A stretch of 8,175 bases of DNA, from positions 1 to 8,175 of the forward strand of contig WTGR01000355.1 of the NCBI GenBank assembly GCA_011523485.1, written 5' to 3'. This DNA is from Acidobacteriota bacterium. GTDB lineage: Bacteria > Acidobacteriota > Vicinamibacteria > Vicinamibacterales > UBA8438. The notes below the pieces were generated by a model, which made no database searches, was not told the origin of the DNA, and worked only from the letters and a program-made list of their open reading frames with translations. Position numbers and translations under genes: made by a program. Positions 5,197 to 8,175 of this stretch are shown in pieces (the first letter of the stretch is position 1; each line of letters starts with the position of its first letter).

Positions 5197-6630
5197 TCAG
5201 CGTCCGCGCCGTGACTCCCGCAGCAGCTCTTCCTCGACCAGGCGCGTGAAGAACTCGAACGGCGGCAGGAACGGCGCCGGCTCCGGCGCGAGCCGGCCGT
5301 TGACGAGGAAGCTCGGGCTGGTGTGGAGACCGTAGCGAATCGCTTCCTCCAGGGCGTCCATGATGGTCCTCCGCGCCGCGCCTCCGGCGAGGCAGGCGTT
5401 GAACCGGTCGGCGTCGAGACCCGCCTCGCCCGCCGCCTGCCGCAGGCGGACCCCGTCGAGCAGGGCCGGCCGTGACAGCAACGCGTCGTGAAACGGCCAG
5501 AATCGACCCTGCAGGTTGGCGCACTGCGCCGCCTGCGCGGCCTGGGTGGAGGCGGGGTTGTCGGGCGGCGGCAGGTGCTTGAAAAGGATTCGGACGCGGT
5601 TGCCGTAGGTCTCCCGGACGCGGCCGAACACGGCGGCGAACCGCGCGTAGTCGGCACTCTGGAAGTCGCCGAACACGATCAGCTCGACGGGGGCGGTCGT
5701 GGGGCCGCGCGCCGCGTCCTGCGCCGTGCGCTCCACCGCGATGCGGGGCGGATCGAGCGCCAGCTCGGCGTTGGTGGAGACCGCGGTCAACTCCTCCAGG
5801 TAGTTCATCCGCGCCAGCTCGCGCGCCGTTACCCGTTCGAGCCAGGCGCGCAGGGCCGGTTCCATCTGCTCGTAGCTGGCGCCCCGGGCGGCCGTTCCGA
5901 CGTCGGCGTAGAGCGAGCGGACCGCCGATTCCGGCATCTCGACGATACGCGGCGGGATCTCCCGTTCGAGCAGCGTCTCCGGCGTCAGGCCCTGGAACTC
6001 CGCCTCGCGCGCGATCAGCTCGTCGGCGACCAGGGCGTCGGTGAAGCGCCAGCGGGTGTCGTGGATTTCCCGTGCGAGCGCGATGAAGCCGCCGGGATCC
6101 TGCCGGCGCCACTCGCGATCCACGTCGGCCACCGTGATGATCCGGTCTCCGACCGTCGCGGCGACCGCGCCCGGCTCGGCGGCCAGGACGGGTCCGTCGG
6201 AGTCGCCGGCCGCAGCCGCGGACGCCGGTCCGGACCTCGTGCCCATGCCGGAGCGCTCGGCCGGGGACGACCCGCCGGCCGCAGTGCCGCCGTGCAGGGC
6301 GACGTCGAGCGATGCATGCCGGCCGGCTCCGGAGCCGCGGCTGACGGTCAGCACGTAGTCGCCCGGGGGCATCAGCGTGATCGGCGCGGTGGCGACGATC
6401 TCGACGTCGGTAGCCGAACGGACCGCGAGCGGCACCAGGTCGAGCGTGACGAAGGGGAACTGACCGAAGCCCGCGCCGGTGATGGTCAGCGTGCCGGCCT
6501 GCGGGTCCGGGCGCACGCCGGAGAGGACCAGCAGGGAGGTCTGCGCCGGCTGCGCGGAGACCGCACTGACGGCCATTCCGATGGCCATTGCCGAGGTCAC
6601 AGCGACGACACCGGAGAGTCTGCCGGCCAT
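5197..6630 (-). CDS. Exported IPT/TIG + SurA-like + DsbA-like thioredoxin-fold protein lacking CxxC
   Basis: This gene encodes 477 residues. ATG 6630 is chosen because it gives a signal peptide cleaved after VSA (A26); upstream codons look noncoding. Domain order: an IPT/TIG-like beta-sandwich at about 30-112 (TLTITGAGFGQFPFVTLDLVPL, PPGDYVLTVSRG), an Ala/Gly/Ser linker, a SurA/PpiC-type N-terminal region at about 150-305 (VGDRIITVADVDREW, LVADELIAREAEFQGLTPETLLEREI), and a DsbA-like Thioredoxin_4 domain at about 310-477 (VELIVFGDFQ, ILFKHLPPP, QCANLQGRFWPFHDALL, TSPSFLVNGR). In active relatives the helix after FxDFQ starts with CPYC or a similar CxxC; here it is S325-A-D-Y328, so disulfide chemistry is not expected. 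The cis-proline loop (T437-S-P439) and the secondary cysteines C370 and C413 remain. It is more likely a periplasmic chaperone or binding protein than an oxidoreductase. It is divergent from the fused TPR/FG-GAP gene and has its own terminator. Confidence 0.85.
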   Translation of the reverse strand: MAGRLSGVVAVTSAMAIGMAVSAVSAQPAQTSLLVLSGVRPDPQAGTLTITGAGFGQFPFVTLDLVPLAVRSATDVEIVATAPITLMPPGDYVLTVSRGSGAGRHASLDVALHGGTAAGGSSPAERSGMGTRSGPASAAAAGDSDGPVLAAEPGAVAATVGDRIITVADVDREWRRQDPGGFIALAREIHDTRWRFTDALVADELIAREAEFQGLTPETLLEREIPPRIVEMPESAVRSLYADVGTAARGASYEQMEPALRAWLERVTARELARMNYLEELTAVSTNAELALDPPRIAVERTAQDAARGPTTAPVELIVFGDFQSADYARFAAVFGRVRETYGNRVRILFKHLPPPDNPASTQAAQAAQCANLQGRFWPFHDALLSRPALLDGVRLRQAAGEAGLDADRFNACLAGGAARRTIMDALEEAIRYGLHTSPSFLVNGRLAPEPAPFLPPFEFFTRLVEEELLRESRRGR

Positions 6631-6710
6631 GTTACGGTTGGCAAGAATATCAAGGATCAACGGTGGTGAACGTGCATATATCAGGTTCTTTCGGTTTGAC
6701 GTCCGGTTTG
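6631..6710. promoter_or_regulatory. AT-rich divergent regulatory region
   Basis: This stretch is close to 50% AT in a window that is otherwise strongly GC-rich, and it lies at the 5' ends of two divergent genes. It contains AAGAATATCAAGGATCAA and GCATATATCAGG, which could supply -10 elements for either direction, but no convincing -35/-10 pair at 16-18 nt was found on either strand. It probably holds the promoter of the minus-strand gene at 6630 and of the plus-strand gene to the right. Confidence 0.4.
6652..6656 (+). promoter_or_regulatory. Possible Shine-Dalgarno deciding a GTG start at 6663
   Basis: AAGGA lies 6 nt before GTG 6663 (a GTG GTG AAC GTG cluster), the best ribosome-site geometry available for the downstream frame. 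It conflicts with the noncoding-like codon use between 6663 and about 6818, so it may be coincidental. Confidence 0.35.
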
Positions 6711-8175
6711 CTCGGACCGGTGGCTTCCGGATGGCGGCGACTGGCGCCGGCGGCGGTGAGGCGACCTTGCGACGGCCGTGTTGCCTGTTGTCGCGTTGGG
6801 AGTGCCGTTGGTGCAGGACTCCTGCGCCGCAAGCTCCTGTTGCCGATCGTCGTGGCGGTGAGCGCCGGCTCCTGGTTCGCCTGCGCGCCGGCGGGACTCC
6901 CATCGGCCGGTTCTGCCGAGTACCGAGAGACGGTACGCGTCTTCTACCGGGGGCTGGCGTCGTTGGAGGTCGGACTGCTCAGCGACGCGCGCGACCAGTT
7001 CGTCCGTGCGAGCGAGCTGGCCCCGCGCGAGCCGGCCATCCACGCGAACCTGGCCGTGGCCCAGGTGGGCGTGGGCGACGACGCGGGGGCGACGATCGCG
7101 CTGGAGACGGCGTACGCCCTGGCGCCGGACAGCGCCGAGGTGGCGTTTCTGCAGGGTCAGCTCGCCAGCTTCAGCGGTCGGTCGGCCGAGGCGGTCATCC
7201 AGTATCGGCGCGCGGCGGCGCTGGATGCCGATCACGAGCAAGCCCGCTTCGCGCTGGCCCAGGAGCTGGAGCGGGGCGGGGCCGAGACCGACCTGCCGGA
7301 GGCGCGGCGCTGGCTGGAGGAAGTCCTGGCGCGCCGGCCCGACAACCTGGCCGTGCTGCTGGAGCGGGCGCGGTGGGCGGCGCGGATGGAGGACGGCGAC
7401 GTCCTGGGGGACACGATAGAGCGCCTGACGCAACTCGGCGGGGCGTGGCCCGAGCTGGCCGTCGAGCAGTTGCAGGGACTCTCCGAGTCCGCCGCCGGCG
7501 GCGACCTGGGACGAGCCGCGACCATGGCCCAGTTGCTCCGCAACGTGCTGGTCCGCACGCCGCACTTCCGTGAGGACCTGGCGGTGGTCAGCGTCAGCGC
7601 CGAGCAGATCGCGGCGCCGTTGATGCGCTTCCTCGCGATGCCGTCGCCCCCGTCGACCGCGGCGGCGCCGGACCGGACGCTCGCCTACGTGGCGGAGCCG
7701 ATCGGGCCGGCAGCACAGGAAGCTGTCGAGGCGGCCGCGCTGGCGATAGTGCACGGCGGCGAGGACGCGCCGCCGGCGATCGTCGCGACCGACGGCGAAA
7801 CCGTGCGCCGGGTGGGCGAGGCCGACGCGGGGCCGGAGTTCCCTTTCGCGGGCGATGCGTCCGGAGCGCGGCCGGCCGGGGATGCGCTTCTGCCGTTGGA
7901 CTGGAACGGCGACTACCGCATGGACCTCGCTGTTGTCGGCGCGGGCGGCTTCCGTCTCCTGACACGCAACGCCGACGGTGAATTCGAGCAGAACACGCCG
8001 CGGCCGGCGGACGGCATCGACATGGGGAGCCTCGCGGGCTACGGGGCCTGGGCAGCCGACATCGAGATGGACGGCGACATCGACATCGTCCACGGCCCGC
8101 TGGACGACGCGCCGCGGGTGCTGCGCAACAACGCCGACGGCACGTTCGAGGCGGTGCGGCCGTTCCCCGCGGTGG
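6663..8175 (+). CDS. TPR-FG-GAP fusion protein, probable lipoprotein (3' end outside window)
   Basis: The frame is open to the right edge (504 codons from GTG 6663). Numbering from there: a basic and hydrophobic export signal RRKLLLPIVVAVSAGSWFAC at about 55-74, with C74 as possible lipidated Cys (the -3 residue is W, so the lipobox is poor). TPR-like helices at about 86-260 follow (YRGLASLEVGLLSDARDQFV, AIHANLAVAQVGVGDDAGAT, AEAVIQYRRAAALDADHEQA). After an Ala/Pro-rich linker come FG-GAP/VCBS motifs at D413 (DWNGDYRMD) and D466 (DIEMDGDID), with VLRNNADGTFEAVRPF. This is the same TPR plus FG-GAP pairing as the two-gene unit at 1223-4581, here in one chain. The rest of the propeller, and whether an ASPIC/UnbV domain exists, lie beyond the window. 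The start is uncertain: GTG 6663 has a Shine-Dalgarno, but codons before about 6819 look noncoding, GTG 6756 lacks a ribosome site, and CTG 6822 would give the neat leader MRRKLLLPIVVAV. The coding frame itself is firm. Confidence 0.8.
   Translation, partial: MVNVHISGSFGLTSGLLGPVASGWRRLAPAAVRRPCDGRVACCRVGSAVGAGLLRRKLLLPIVVAVSAGSWFACAPAGLPSAGSAEYRETVRVFYRGLASLEVGLLSDARDQFVRASELAPREPAIHANLAVAQVGVGDDAGATIALETAYALAPDSAEVAFLQGQLASFSGRSAEAVIQYRRAAALDADHEQARFALAQELERGGAETDLPEARRWLEEVLARRPDNLAVLLERARWAARMEDGDVLGDTIERLTQLGGAWPELAVEQLQGLSESAAGGDLGRAATMAQLLRNVLVRTPHFREDLAVVSVSAEQIAAPLMRFLAMPSPPSTAAAPDRTLAYVAEPIGPAAQEAVEAAALAIVHGGEDAPPAIVATDGETVRRVGEADAGPEFPFAGDASGARPAGDALLPLDWNGDYRMDLAVVGAGGFRLLTRNADGEFEQNTPRPADGIDMGSLAGYGAWAADIEMDGDIDIVHGPLDDAPRVLRNNADGTFEAVRPFPAV

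Noticed and set aside
5488..6669. 393-residue plus-strand open frame opposite the DsbA-like gene
   Set aside because: Low-complexity Arg/Gly-rich shadow without domains; the minus frame has signal peptide and conserved motifs.
6696..6701. TTGACG as a -35 box on the plus strand
   Set aside because: No -10-like hexamer occurs 16-18 nt downstream (GGTGGC at 17 nt).
6479..7573. Plus-strand frame of 364 codons overlapping the fused gene
   Set aside because: Runs out of frame with the TPR-coding frame and is Arg/Gly-rich; it starts inside the divergent gene.
6681..8093. 470-residue minus-strand open frame opposite the fused TPR-FG-GAP gene
   Set aside because: Shadow frame; the plus-strand frame, open to the window edge, shows TPR and FG-GAP motifs.

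Overview
The window is high-GC DNA with long GC-biased open frames. It most resembles an Acidobacteriota genome, probably class Vicinamibacteria. The basis is the family mix: the C-terminal end of a large TonB-dependent receptor, TPR lipoproteins paired with CRTAC1-type FG-GAP/ASPIC-UnbV proteins, and an exported DsbA-like protein with a SurA-like N-terminal region. The taxonomic guess is an inference; there is no rRNA or marker gene here.

Layout. Positions 1-539 (+) are the last 178 residues of a TonB-dependent receptor. A hairpin follows (554-585), then a small exported/membrane protein of unknown function (616-999, +) and a strong 12-bp hairpin just after its stop (1011-1041). After a 223-nt gap comes a two-gene unit: a TPR lipoprotein (1223-2839, +) and a CRTAC1-family FG-GAP/ASPIC protein (2836-4581, +), joined by an ATGA overlap. 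A 23-bp exact direct repeat straddles this junction and encodes RTPWPEGA at the C-terminus of the first protein and near the N-terminus of the second.

The next two genes are on the minus strand. One is a short membrane-anchored coiled-coil protein (5015-4746) with a GTG start only 7 nt from an extended -10-like element. The other is an exported protein (6630-5197) that joins an IPT/TIG-like domain, a SurA/PpiC-type N-terminal region and a DsbA-like thioredoxin fold. Its CxxC motif reads SADY, so the redox site is lost. Between these genes lie a probable Rho-independent terminator, an 8-bp hairpin and a 21-bp near-palindrome.

From about 6663 to the window edge (+) runs a second TPR/FG-GAP gene, divergent from the DsbA-like gene. 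Here TPR and FG-GAP segments sit in one polypeptide, so the window shows the same pairing both as two coupled genes and as a fusion. It is incomplete at the right edge and its start is uncertain.

All large products appear to be exported or in the envelope: outer-membrane uptake, extracytoplasmic TPR scaffolds, calcium-binding beta-propeller-like proteins and a thioredoxin-fold folding factor. No mobile-element gene, CRISPR array, tRNA or rRNA was seen. The strongest points for a second look are the redox-dead DsbA-like fusion, the split and fused TPR/FG-GAP forms, the junction repeat, and the palindrome in front of the small membrane gene.
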